This document shows positions 14,497 through 23,480 of a stretch of DNA of 35,236 bases, piece after piece. The DNA comes from Sphingomonas rubra (GTDB taxonomy: Bacteria; Pseudomonadota; Alphaproteobacteria; Sphingomonadales; Sphingomonadaceae). The translations under genes were made by a program, and so were the position numbers. Positions within the stretch are counted from its first letter, which is position 1; every line of letters begins with the position of its first letter. The notes beneath the pieces are model-generated. The model was not told where the DNA came from and searched no databases. It saw only the letters and a list, made by a program, of their open reading frames with translations. The stretch is taken from assembly GCF_900115745.1 (NCBI RefSeq), contig NZ_FOXP01000014.1, forward strand, positions 1-35,236. Reading direction: 5' to 3'.

Positions 14497-16770
14497 TCAC
14501 GGCTTCATCGTCGCGGGATCCAGCGTCGCGGTTTGATCCAGCGTCCGGTCGGTCGCGTCGCGCGCCAGCGCCACGCGATAGGTGCCGCCCGCGATCCGCC
14601 AGCCCGGCAGCCTGGTGTCATAGTCGGCCACCACCCGCGGCTCGGCCGTCAGCGTCACACGCCGCGTCTCGCCGGGCTTGAGGACGACGCGGGTGAAGCC
14701 TGCCAGCCGCATCGGAGTGCTCGATCCCTCGCGCGCGACGTACATCTGAGGGACGTCCGCGCCTTCGCGGCGACCGGTGTTGACCACCTCGAACGTCACA
14801 CGAAGCGTCTTGCCGCCGGTAACGACGGGATTGCGGTAGGCGAACTGCGTATAACTGAGCCCATGGCCGAACGGGAACAACGGCTTCAGCCCCTTCTTCT
14901 CGTACCAGCGATAGCCGACATCGGCACCCTCGATGTAATCGACCGGGAAGCTCTCCAGCACGAAGGTCGAGGAGGCCGCAGGATTGGCTGCGGCCGCCGC
15001 TTCCAGCCCGCTCATGCGGTCTAGTCCGACGGGGCGCGGACGCGGCGGCTGCGAGGCGTCGGCGGGAAAGGTGATCGGCAGGCGGCCCGACGGCGAGACC
15101 CGGCCGGTCAGGATCGCGGCGAGCGCCTCGCCCCCGCGCTGGCCGGGGTACCAGGCCTGCACCACCGCGGGTACCTTGGCGATCCACGGCATCAGGACGG
15201 GCCCGCCGGTCTCCATCACCGCCACCGTCTTCGGCTGCGCCTCGGCGATCGCGGCGATCAGCGCATCCTGCTGGTTGGGCAGGCGCAGGTCGGGCACGTC
15301 GTCCGCCTCCGTCGTCCACTGCGTCGCGAAGACGATCGCCAGGTCCGCGGCCTTGGCGGCATCCACCGTCGCGTTGAGGCTGCGTCCGTCGACCCAGTCG
15401 ATCCGTACGCCCGGCAGCGCCTTGCGCAGCGCCAGGAGCGGCGAGGAGGCGTGATAGGTGATTCGCGCGAACGACGCCGAACCGCCGGTCGCAAGCGGGA
15501 TCTCGACGGGAGCGCCGCCCACCGAGCGGACCTGGCTGGAGCCGCCGCCCGACAGCACGCCGACATCGGCGTTGCCGCCGATCACCACGATGCGCTTGGC
15601 CGTGCGCGCGATCGGCAGCAGGCCGCCGTCGTTCTTGAGGAGCACGATGCCCGCTTCCGCCGCGCGCTGCGCGACCTCGGCATGCGCGGCATAGGGCGGC
15701 GTGACCGCGGCGGACGGCACCGGCGTGTCGTAGGCGCCCGTCTCGATCAGCCCGGTCAGGTAGCGGGCGACCATATCGTCGAGCCGCGCGGTCGGCACCG
15801 CGCCCGATGCGACCGCGTCGGCCAATGGCTGTGCGAAATAGGGCGCCTTGTCGAGTTCCTGACCCGATTGCTGGTCGAGCCCGGCGTTCGCCGCCTTGGC
15901 CGTCGAGTGAACCGCGCCCCAGTCGCTCATCACCCAGCCGGGATAGCCCCAGTCGCGCTTCAACACGTCGGTCATCAGGAAACGATTCTCGCACGCCCAG
16001 TCACCGTTGACCTTGTTGTAGGCGCACATGACGGAGCCCGGTTTGCCATCCTCGATCGCCAGCTGGAACGCGAGCAGGTCGCTCATCCGCAAGCTCGCCT
16101 CATCGATCCGCGCATCGACCACCATGCGCCCGGTTTCCTGCGCGTTGAGCGCGAGGTGCTTGACCGTGGAGACGATACGGTTCGACTGCACGCCCGCGAT
16201 GTGCGCGCCGGCGAGCCGCCCGGCGAGCAGCGGATCCTCGCCCAGATACTCGAAGTTGCGGCCGTTCCACGGATCCCGGGTCAGGTTGACGCCACCCGCG
16301 AGCAGAACGTTGAAGCGTTTGGCGCGCGCCTCCGCGCCGATCATCGCGCCGCCCGCGCGAGCGATCGCGGGGTCGAAGGTTGCCGCGGTGGCGAGGCTCG
16401 AAGGCAAGGCCGTGGCGACATCGCCTTCGCGTTGCTCCACCTGGTTGGCAACACCGAGCGACGCGTCGCTTTCGCGTACCAGCGGCACGCCCAGGCGCGG
16501 GACGCCGTCGATATGCCCTGCCGATGGGATCAGCTCGTTGGAGGTCTTGCCTTTGGCGAACGGCGGGAAGAGGCCGTGGACGAGCGCCAGCTTCTCCGCC
16601 CGCGTCATTCGCGCCACAATCGCGTCGGCACGCGCACGCGCTGCGCTGGCGGAGGTGGCCGTCGTTGTCGGGACCGAGCGATCCGTTGGCGTCCGCTGCG
16701 CCGATGCGCCGGCGCCGACCAGCGCGATGAACGAAGCGCCGAGCAACGCGGCGGCTAGCGGTCTTACCAT
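14497..16770 (-). CDS. GH3 beta-glucosidase (BglX-like) with fibronectin III-like domain
   Basis: 757-residue exported beta-glucosidase. It has a signal peptide MVRPLAAALLGASFIALVGAGASA, a GH3 N-terminal barrel with KH at 204-205 and nucleophile Asp283 in WVMSDWGAVHS, and a GH3 C-terminal sandwich. It ends in a fibronectin type III-like domain (VVNTGRREGADVPQMYV, about residues 665-735). It probably finishes oligosaccharides released by GH16. A GGGAGAGA ribosome-binding site precedes ATG 16770. It is divergent from the TonB receptor gene, with two LacI-type operators between them, and convergent with GH16. It differs in domain plan from the ExoP-type GH3 at 8743-11187, suggesting division of labour between linkages or chain lengths. 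Confidence 0.94.
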   Translation of the reverse strand: MVRPLAAALLGASFIALVGAGASAQRTPTDRSVPTTTATSASAARARADAIVARMTRAEKLALVHGLFPPFAKGKTSNELIPSAGHIDGVPRLGVPLVRESDASLGVANQVEQREGDVATALPSSLATAATFDPAIARAGGAMIGAEARAKRFNVLLAGGVNLTRDPWNGRNFEYLGEDPLLAGRLAGAHIAGVQSNRIVSTVKHLALNAQETGRMVVDARIDEASLRMSDLLAFQLAIEDGKPGSVMCAYNKVNGDWACENRFLMTDVLKRDWGYPGWVMSDWGAVHSTAKAANAGLDQQSGQELDKAPYFAQPLADAVASGAVPTARLDDMVARYLTGLIETGAYDTPVPSAAVTPPYAAHAEVAQRAAEAGIVLLKNDGGLLPIARTAKRIVVIGGNADVGVLSGGGSSQVRSVGGAPVEIPLATGGSASFARITYHASSPLLALRKALPGVRIDWVDGRSLNATVDAAKAADLAIVFATQWTTEADDVPDLRLPNQQDALIAAIAEAQPKTVAVMETGGPVLMPWIAKVPAVVQAWYPGQRGGEALAAILTGRVSPSGRLPITFPADASQPPRPRPVGLDRMSGLEAAAAANPAASSTFVLESFPVDYIEGADVGYRWYEKKGLKPLFPFGHGLSYTQFAYRNPVVTGGKTLRVTFEVVNTGRREGADVPQMYVAREGSSTPMRLAGFTRVVLKPGETRRVTLTAEPRVVADYDTRLPGWRIAGGTYRVALARDATDRTLDQTATLDPATMKP

Positions 16771-16851
16771 GATTCTCTCCCGATCTCGGCGCTGTCACGC
16801 TCGCTGTTCGCGCTCGCTGTCGCCCTCGTGCAACACTGCACAGCATATCCG

Positions 16852-16863
16852 GTGAACGTTCAC
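16852..16863. promoter_or_regulatory. LacI-type operator 1
   Basis: Perfect palindrome GTGAACGTTCAC with a central CG, the usual LacI/GalR-family operator form. Its centre is about 87 bases upstream of the GH3 start, suiting control of the minus-strand gene. The likely binder is the LacI protein encoded at 24997-26076. Confidence 0.85.
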
Positions 16864-16881
16864 AACACCGGTTTCATTGTC

Positions 16882-16887
16882 TTGACA
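16882..16887 (+). promoter_or_regulatory. Candidate -35 box of the TonB receptor operon
   Basis: TTGACA on the plus strand, 21 bases before operator 2. No good -10 hexamer stands out 17 bases downstream, where the sequence runs into operator 2. A bound repressor at 16908-16919 would cover the -10/start region. Confidence 0.4.
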
Positions 16888-16907
16888 GCCGCAGGCGAAC
16901 GGAAGAG

Positions 16908-16919
16908 GTGAACGTTCAC
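16908..16919. promoter_or_regulatory. LacI-type operator 2
   Basis: Second exact copy of GTGAACGTTCAC, 56 bases from the first centre to centre. It lies 46 bases upstream of the receptor start, between the TTGACA and the ribosome-binding site AGGGGAGG (16951-16958). Confidence 0.85.
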
Positions 16920-16965
16920 AGGTTAAGCGCGACGGACATGCGTCCGCGACAGGGGAGGATATAGG

Positions 16966-19900
16966 ATGCGTGGCTTCACGGCTCGCTCGCTTTCGCATTT
17001 GGTACTCGGCACATCGGCGCTCGCGCTGATCGGCGCGCCCGGCATCGCCGCGGCACAGGATGCTGCCGCCGCCATGGGCAACACCGGCACGTCGACGATC
17101 GAACCCCAGCCGCGGCCCGGGGATCAGCCCGCGACCGTGCAGAGCGCCGTACCGGGCAGTGATCAGGCCGCTGCGTCGACCCCGGAGGAGGCAGACGCCA
17201 CCGGCGACATCGTCGTCACGGGTATCCGCGCATCCTTGCGCGCGTCGGCCGATATCAAGCGCGACGCGCAGGGTGTGGTCGACGCGATCTCGGCCGAGGA
17301 CATCGGCAAGTTCCCCGACACCAACCTGGCCGAGTCGCTCCAGCGCATCACCGGCGTGTCGATCGACCGGTCGAACGGCGAAGGCTCGTTTGTCACCGTC
17401 CGCGGCCTTGGCCCGGAATACAACCTCGTCGTCCTCAACGGCCGCCAGCTGCCGACCTCGACGATCGGCGACGGCAATGGTGCGCCCAGCTCGCGCGCGT
17501 TCGATTTCGCCAACCTCGCATCCGAGGGCATCGCCGCGCTCGAAGTGTACAAATCCGGCCGCGCCAGCGTGCCGTCGGGTGGTATCGGCTCGACGATCAA
17601 CATCCGCACGCCGCGCCCGCTCGATAAGATCGGCACCCGCGGCTCGATCGCGGCGCGTGGCGTCATCGACACCTCGCAGAACGGCAAGAACGACATCACG
17701 CCCGAAGTGTCGGGCATCTTCTCGACCACCTTCGGCGGCGACCGCTTCGGTATCCTGCTGAACGGCGTCTATCAGAAGCGCAAGGCGTCAGCGAACACCG
17801 CCAATGTCGGCTACCGTGATGGCTATCTCGGCTCGGAGAACAACTGGGGCTCGCTGGCGCAGCCCGGCACGCCTGGTGCGGCCAACATCACTAACCGCCC
17901 CGGCCCGAACGACGTGTACGAGGTGCCGCAGAACGCGTCGTACGACGTCAACAATTTCACCCGCGAGCGCATCAACGGCCAGCTCGTCCTGCAGGTACGG
18001 CCGACCGACACGCTGACCGCGACGGTCGACTACACCTACTCGCGCAACGAGGTGACGAACCGCAACAACAACGTCGGCATCTGGTTCAACCACGGCGACA
18101 CGTCGTCGTCCTGGACCGACGGTCCGGTGGCCGGTCCCATTTTCTACACCGAGCGCTTCGGCCTGCCGACGACGCTGAACGCGGGTGAGACGGCGCAGCA
18201 GTTCGCGGAGCGGCGCAACTCGGCGCTGAAGGATCTGTCCTACTCTAGCGCGCTGACCGCCTATCGTACCGAGAACAAGTCGCTTGGCGGTAACCTCAAC
18301 TGGGAGGCGCCGGGCGGCGTCACCATCGGCCTCGACGCGCACCATTCCACCGCTGACTCGAAGCCGACCAACCAGTACGGCAACTCGAACTCCCTGGGCA
18401 CCGCGATCTTCGGCGTTGCCAACCAGACCATCAATTTTGAGAATGACCTGCCGGTCATCTCTTACCAGATGCAGCCTGGGATCGACCCGCTAAATGCGGC
18501 GCTGATCACACCGACCGGCAGCGCATTCCGCACGTCCTACTTCCGCGACCGGATCAACCAGGTTCAGCTGAAGGGTCATTATGACCATGACGGCAGCTTC
18601 CTTGACTCGATCGACTGGGGGTTTGCCTATACCGACAACAAGGTGCGCTCGGCCTATGCCGTGCTGCAGAACGATACGTGGGGCGGCACCGGTGGCGACA
18701 GCATCGCGGCTCGGCAGACCGCAGCGGCCTTGCTGCCCGACAATCTGTTCTCGCTGATCGACATTCCCAGCAAGTTCAAAGGAATCAGCGGCGCCAACGG
18801 GACGAACATCGCGCAGCAATTCTACGGCTACCGGTTCGAGGAGGTGGTGTCGCTGCTCGACCAGCGTTACGGCATCTGCGGTGGTGACGGCGACTGTCGC
18901 ATCCCCTTCACCACTGACCGTCGCATCCGCGAGAAGACGGTGGCGCCCTATTTGCAGATCAACAACACCTTTGACCTGTTCAATCGGTCCGCGCACCTGA
19001 TCGGCGGCCTGCGCTACGAGAACACCACCGTGCGCTCGACGGCGCTGGTACCGCAATCGACTGGCACGCGGCAGAACTCACCTAACGAGTTCAACATCAT
19101 CCAGCCGCAGGGGCAGAGCACCTTCACGACCTTTACCGGCGAGTATGATGAGTGGCTGCCGTCGGTCGACTTCGACGTGGAGCCGATCCGCAACGTCAAG
19201 CTGCGCGCGTCGTACAGCCACACCATTACCCGTGCCGACTACGGCTCGCTTCAGGGCGGGTTGACGCTCAACACCCTGTTCCGCGCGGGCGGCAACGGCG
19301 ACGGCGCGTCGGGCAATCCGAACTTGGTGCCGTTCAAGTCGAAGAACATCGATCTGTCGGCGGAGTGGTATTACACGCCGGAGAGTTACGCGTCAGTCGG
19401 CTATTTCCATAAGAAGGTGTCGAATTATATCGGCTCCACCCAGGTGCGCACGCAGGTGCCGGGCCTGACCGATCCGTCCAACGGACCGCGGTACCGTGCC
19501 GCGATCGCGGCGCTCGGGGCCGGTGCCACGTTCTCGCAGATCCGGGACTTTATCGGCGTGAACTTCCCGACCACCGTGACCAGGGACGCTGCCGGCAATC
19601 CGGTGACCATCCTCGGCACGCCGGAGGACGCGCCGGTGAGCTTCCTGATCACCACACCGTTCAACAGCGACCAGACTGCGTCGATCGAGGGGTTCGAGTT
19701 CGCGATCCAGCACAGCTTCTGGGACACCGGCTTCGGCACCAACCTTAACTACACGATCGTCAACGGCAACCGTGACTACGACAATTCGCTGCCAGCGAGC
19801 GTGTCGCCCGCGCAGTTCGCGGTGAACGGCTTGTCGGACAGCGCCAATGCCAGCCTCTACTACGACAAGAACGGCATCCAGGTGCGCGCGTCGTACAACT

Positions 19901-20130
19901 ACCGCGCCGAGTTCCTCGCGGGTGGCGGCATCAACCCCTTCTATACCGAGGGGTATGGGCAGCTAGACGCGACGGCGAGCTGGGAGTTCATCCCCGGTCT
20001 GACCGCTTTTGCCGAAGCGATCAATCTGACCGGCGAGGATCGTCGCGGCCACCGGCGGTCGGACCGCAACGTCACCTTCGTGGTGAAGCAGGACGCGCGC
20101 TACTCGGCGGGCTTGCGGTTCACCTTTTAG
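16966..20130 (+). CDS. TonB-dependent outer-membrane receptor
   Basis: 1054-residue receptor of the Xanthomonas/Caulobacter TonB type. It has a signal peptide ending near GIAAAQ and a low-complexity linker to about residue 80. The TonB-box-like DIVVTGIRASL is followed by the plug (GVVDAISAEDIGKFPDTNLAESLQRITGVSIDR and VRGLGPEYNLVVLNGRQLP). A long 22-strand barrel ends in YSAGLRFTF with the terminal Phe used for outer-membrane assembly. It should import oligosaccharides, probably beta-glucan fragments given its neighbours. A strong AGGGGAGG ribosome-binding site precedes ATG 16966. It heads an operon running through two halogenases, SapC and cupin_8 to lacI, and is under LacI-type operator 2. 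Confidence 0.94.
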   Translation: MRGFTARSLSHLVLGTSALALIGAPGIAAAQDAAAAMGNTGTSTIEPQPRPGDQPATVQSAVPGSDQAAASTPEEADATGDIVVTGIRASLRASADIKRDAQGVVDAISAEDIGKFPDTNLAESLQRITGVSIDRSNGEGSFVTVRGLGPEYNLVVLNGRQLPTSTIGDGNGAPSSRAFDFANLASEGIAALEVYKSGRASVPSGGIGSTINIRTPRPLDKIGTRGSIAARGVIDTSQNGKNDITPEVSGIFSTTFGGDRFGILLNGVYQKRKASANTANVGYRDGYLGSENNWGSLAQPGTPGAANITNRPGPNDVYEVPQNASYDVNNFTRERINGQLVLQVRPTDTLTATVDYTYSRNEVTNRNNNVGIWFNHGDTSSSWTDGPVAGPIFYTERFGLPTTLNAGETAQQFAERRNSALKDLSYSSALTAYRTENKSLGGNLNWEAPGGVTIGLDAHHSTADSKPTNQYGNSNSLGTAIFGVANQTINFENDLPVISYQMQPGIDPLNAALITPTGSAFRTSYFRDRINQVQLKGHYDHDGSFLDSIDWGFAYTDNKVRSAYAVLQNDTWGGTGGDSIAARQTAAALLPDNLFSLIDIPSKFKGISGANGTNIAQQFYGYRFEEVVSLLDQRYGICGGDGDCRIPFTTDRRIREKTVAPYLQINNTFDLFNRSAHLIGGLRYENTTVRSTALVPQSTGTRQNSPNEFNIIQPQGQSTFTTFTGEYDEWLPSVDFDVEPIRNVKLRASYSHTITRADYGSLQGGLTLNTLFRAGGNGDGASGNPNLVPFKSKNIDLSAEWYYTPESYASVGYFHKKVSNYIGSTQVRTQVPGLTDPSNGPRYRAAIAALGAGATFSQIRDFIGVNFPTTVTRDAAGNPVTILGTPEDAPVSFLITTPFNSDQTASIEGFEFAIQHSFWDTGFGTNLNYTIVNGNRDYDNSLPASVSPAQFAVNGLSDSANASLYYDKNGIQVRASYNYRAEFLAGGGINPFYTEGYGQLDATASWEFIPGLTAFAEAINLTGEDRRGHRRSDRNVTFVVKQDARYSAGLRFTF

Positions 20131-20184
20131 GCTCGTCAGCTGATTTGCGGTTGTCGGTGCCGGCGTAACGGGTAGGGCAGCGAC

Positions 20185-21741
20185 GTGACGGAACGGGAGG
20201 TCAGCAAGGTGGTGGTGGTCGGCGGTGGTACCGCCGGCTGGCTGTCTGCCTGCCTGCTGGCCGCCCGGCTGCGCGATACTGCCGCAACGACGGTCGAGGT
20301 GACGCTGGTGGAATCGCCCGACGTGCCGACGATCGGCGTCGGCGAGGGCACATGGCCGACGATGCGCCGCACGCTGGCGCAGATCGGCCTGGACGAAACC
20401 GATTTTCTGCTCGCGTGCGACGGGGCGTTCAAACAGGGATCACGCTTCGACGGCTGGCGGACGGGGGTGGGAGATGACCGCTACTACCATCCCTTCGTGC
20501 CACCGCTCGCCGGCGAGCCGCGCGACGTGGTGGCTGGCTGGCAGGCGCATGCCGCGGATCAGCGCTTCGCCGAGGCGGTGGGCGCGCAGCCGCGGATCTG
20601 CGGCCTCGATCTCGCACCGCGCCAGCGCGGCATGCCCGACTATGCGGGTGCGCTGAACTACGCCTACCATTTGGATGCCGGCAAGTTCGCCGCGCTGCTC
20701 GCCGATCATGCAACCGGGCGGCTGGGCGTGAGGCTGGTGCGCGATCACGTCACCGACGTAGTAACCGACGTGGACGGCGACATCGCCGCGGTGCGGACGC
20801 GCGCGAGCGGCGAGGTCGCGGGCGACCTGTTCATCGACTGCACGGGCCAGACCGCGCTGCTGATCGGACGTACGCTGGCGACAGGCTTGGTCGACCGCTC
20901 GGCGGAGCTGTTCAACGACTCCGCCCTTGCGGTGCAGTTGCCGGTCGCAGCGGGCAGCCCGATCGCCGCGCAGACGGTCGCCACCGCGCACCCGGCCGGC
21001 TGGATCTGGGACATCGGCTTGCCGACGCGACGCGGGGTCGGCTGCGTCTATGCGTCACGCTACATGGACGACGAGGCGGCGCGGACGGTGCTCGACGCTT
21101 ATCTGGCGCGCACGGCCCCTGATATCGACATTGCCGCGCTGCCCGCGCGCAAGCTCTCCTTCCGCTCGGCGCATCGCGAGCGGTTCTGGGTGCGCAACTG
21201 CCTGGCCGTCGGCTTGTCAGCGGGCTTCCTGGAGCCTTTGGAAGCGTCGGCGATCGTGCTGATCGAATTGTCGCTCGACGCGCTGATCGCCAATTTCCCG
21301 GCGAGGCGCGACACGATGGACGTGCATGCCCGGCGCTTCGATGCCTTGTTCCGCTATCGATGGGACCGCATCGTCGAGTTCCTGAAGCTGCACTACGTCC
21401 TCAGCGAGCGGACCGAGCCCTATTGGCGCGATCAGCGCGATCCGGCGACGATCCCGCCGCGATTGGCGGAGCTGCTGGCGGTGTGGCGCGATCAGCCGCC
21501 CTCAAGTTTCGACCTGCCGCACGCCGACGAGGTCTTTCCTCCCGCCAGCTATCAATATGTCCTCTACGGCATGGGCTTTCCGCCACCTGCCAAAGCCCGG
21601 GACGCCGGGGCGGGCATCATCGGCGGCTTGGTTCAGGTCGAGCAGCGGGCCCGCGCGCTCGCCGCAGGCCTGCCGACGCACCGCGCCTATCTCGATGCGT
21701 TGCGCCGCGAACGGGGCGCCGTCATCATGGAACGACACTGA
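20185..21741 (+). CDS. Flavin-dependent halogenase family protein 1 (tryptophan halogenase-like)
   Basis: 518-residue FAD-binding protein of the tryptophan-halogenase family, which chlorinates or brominates aromatic substrates using FADH2, oxygen and halide. The dinucleotide motif GGGTAGW is at 13-19. The lysine thought to carry the hypohalous intermediate is present (Lys83 in AFKQGSRF), and Glu353 sits in FLEPLEA. The signature WxWxIP is altered to WIWDIG (273-278), as in a subgroup from TonB-receptor loci, so halogenation is not certain. The substrate is unknown; genes of this context are often mislabelled tryptophan 7-halogenase. GTG 20185 starts 54 bases after the receptor stop. No signal peptide, so cytoplasmic. 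The SapC gene begins 1 base after its stop. Confidence 0.85.
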   Translation: MTEREVSKVVVVGGGTAGWLSACLLAARLRDTAATTVEVTLVESPDVPTIGVGEGTWPTMRRTLAQIGLDETDFLLACDGAFKQGSRFDGWRTGVGDDRYYHPFVPPLAGEPRDVVAGWQAHAADQRFAEAVGAQPRICGLDLAPRQRGMPDYAGALNYAYHLDAGKFAALLADHATGRLGVRLVRDHVTDVVTDVDGDIAAVRTRASGEVAGDLFIDCTGQTALLIGRTLATGLVDRSAELFNDSALAVQLPVAAGSPIAAQTVATAHPAGWIWDIGLPTRRGVGCVYASRYMDDEAARTVLDAYLARTAPDIDIAALPARKLSFRSAHRERFWVRNCLAVGLSAGFLEPLEASAIVLIELSLDALIANFPARRDTMDVHARRFDALFRYRWDRIVEFLKLHYVLSERTEPYWRDQRDPATIPPRLAELLAVWRDQPPSSFDLPHADEVFPPASYQYVLYGMGFPPPAKARDAGAGIIGGLVQVEQRARALAAGLPTHRAYLDALRRERGAVIMERH

Positions 21742-21742
21742 C

Positions 21743-22462
21743 ATGCCCGATCACGCAATCCTTACCCCCGCAACGCACGCCGCAACCCGCGTCCGTCATG
21801 AGCGCGGCGCCGCGATGGGCGACGCGCTGATGAGCTGCCTGATCGTGCCGGATGAGTTTCGCCGGGTGCAGCAGGAATATCTGATCATGTTCCGCCGCAA
21901 CATCGAGGATGACAGCGTAATCGCCGTGGCGCTGTTCGGCTTCGAGGCAGGCGAGAACCTGTACCTCGCCGAAGGCGGTCGATGGGACGCGCGCTACCTG
22001 CCGCTGGCGATGGACATCCAGCCCTTTCTGATCGGCCGCGCTGGGCCGGACACGGAAGGCGGCCAAGTGCATATCGACATGGGCAGCCCACGCATCGGCG
22101 AGGAAGATGGCACGCGCCTGTTTGACATGGATGGCCGGGCGACGCCGTTCCTGGAAGGCGTGGTAGAGAAGCTTGGTGCGCTCGACACCGGCTACCGCGC
22201 GAGCGTCGGCTTCTTCGACGCGCTACGCCGGCACGATCTGCTGGAGCCGCTGACGTTGGAGATCACGCTCGACGACGGGTCGGTCAACCGGCTGGTCGGT
22301 TTCCAAGTGATCGACGAGGACCGGTTGCGCGAACTCGACGCGAGTGCGCTCGACGACCTGCACGGTGAGGGGCATCTGATGCCCATCTTCATGGCGCTGG
22401 CCTCGCAAGGCAATCTCGCCGGCCTGATCGCGCGCAAGAACGCGATCCTGTTTCATGGCTGA
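21743..22462 (+). CDS. SapC family protein
   Basis: 239-residue SapC-family (PF07277) protein. The name comes from an S-layer-associated gene, but no function is established. Conserved-looking segments are FRRVQQEYLIMFRRN, WDARYLPLAMDIQPFLIG, RLFDMDGRATPFLEGV and HLMPIFMALASQGNLAGLIARKN. There is no signal peptide or transmembrane helix, so a cytoplasmic place is likely. ATG 21743 follows the halogenase stop by 1 base, and its 3' end overlaps the cupin gene by 8 bases, so translation is coupled. Recurring company with TonB receptors and halogenases suggests it serves the same unknown modification or uptake process. Confidence 0.9.
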   Translation: MPDHAILTPATHAATRVRHERGAAMGDALMSCLIVPDEFRRVQQEYLIMFRRNIEDDSVIAVALFGFEAGENLYLAEGGRWDARYLPLAMDIQPFLIGRAGPDTEGGQVHIDMGSPRIGEEDGTRLFDMDGRATPFLEGVVEKLGALDTGYRASVGFFDALRRHDLLEPLTLEITLDDGSVNRLVGFQVIDEDRLRELDASALDDLHGEGHLMPIFMALASQGNLAGLIARKNAILFHG

Positions 22463-23480
22463 CGCCGGCGCGCTCGCGGAACTGCCGGCCGTTGGCGAGA
22501 TAGAGTTCGCCGACGCCGCGCAGCTCGACGCGGTCTTGCACCAGGCGGACCGGCCGTTCGTCGTTCGCGGGCTGGTCGCCGACTGGCCGTTGGTGCGCGC
22601 CGGGCGCCGCTCCGCGCAAGAGGCGCGCGACTACCTGCTGGCGCATCGCCGCGATGTGCCGTTCACCGTGTCGGTCGGGGCGAGCGGTGCCGACGGACGG
22701 CTGTTCTACGACGAGGCGATGGGGATGAACTTCGCCACCGTTCAGTCGAAGCTGCCCGAGATTTTCGCGCGGCTGGCGGCGCAGGAGGACGCCCCCGATG
22801 CGCGACCGATCTATCTCGCCTCGGTTGACGTGAAAGGCTTCTTCACCGGCCTGCACGAGGCGAACCATGTCGATCTCGGTGATCGCCACCCGCTCGCCAG
22901 CATCTGGATCGGCACGCGCACGCGGATCGCCGCGCACAACGACGTGCCCGACAACCTCGCCTGCGTCGCGGTGGGCCGGCGCCGCTTCACGCTGTTCCCG
23001 CGCCAGCAGTTCCCTAACCTGTACCTGGGGCCGATCGACAACACGCCCGCCGGCCGCGCGATCAGCATGGTGGATTTCCACGCGCCCGACTTCGTCGCGC
23101 ATCCGCGCTTCCGCGACGCGCTCGAGCACGGCCAGGTCGCGGAGCTGGAGGCGGGCGACGCGCTCTACGTGCCGGCGATGTGGTGGCACCATGTCGAGGG
23201 CCTGGCGCCGTTCAACGTCCTGCTGAATTACTGGTGGCGGCAGAGCCCGCGCTGGCTCGGCCAGCCGCAGGACGCTCTCAACCACGCGATCCTCTCCATC
23301 CGCGATCTGCCCGCGGACCAGAAACAGCATTGGCGCGACATGTTCGACCATTATGTCTTCGATCACGACCCGGCCGCCTTCGCGCACATCCCCGCGCCCG
23401 CGCGCAGCGTCCTCGCGCCGCTGACCGCCGAGAGTGCCGGGCGCCTGCGTGCCTTTCTGCTTCGGGCACTCGGCCGATGA
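22455..23480 (+). CDS. Cupin_8 / JmjC-like 2-oxoglutarate hydroxylase
   Basis: 341-residue cupin-like protein of the FIH/JmjC type. Such enzymes use Fe(II), 2-oxoglutarate and oxygen to hydroxylate proteins or small molecules. The iron triad is visible as His161-x-Asp163 (AAHNDVPDN) plus a distal His at 245 or 246 in MWWHHVEG. RPFVVRGLVADWPLVRAG near residue 32 is the typical N-terminal strand of the family, and FTLFPRQQFPNLYLGPIDNTP is the family loop after the metal site. It starts inside the end of the SapC gene (8-base overlap), and its stop overlaps the next ATG (ATGA). The substrate is unknown; family habit suggests a protein side chain. Confidence 0.88.
   Translation: MADAGALAELPAVGEIEFADAAQLDAVLHQADRPFVVRGLVADWPLVRAGRRSAQEARDYLLAHRRDVPFTVSVGASGADGRLFYDEAMGMNFATVQSKLPEIFARLAAQEDAPDARPIYLASVDVKGFFTGLHEANHVDLGDRHPLASIWIGTRTRIAAHNDVPDNLACVAVGRRRFTLFPRQQFPNLYLGPIDNTPAGRAISMVDFHAPDFVAHPRFRDALEHGQVAELEAGDALYVPAMWWHHVEGLAPFNVLLNYWWRQSPRWLGQPQDALNHAILSIRDLPADQKQHWRDMFDHYVFDHDPAAFAHIPAPARSVLAPLTAESAGRLRAFLLRALGR

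Noticed and set aside
15451..16758. 435-codon plus-strand frame opposite the BglX-like GH3 gene
   Set aside because: Long only because of high GC; composition is Arg/Asp/Gly-rich and the opposite strand has an unmistakable GH3 protein.
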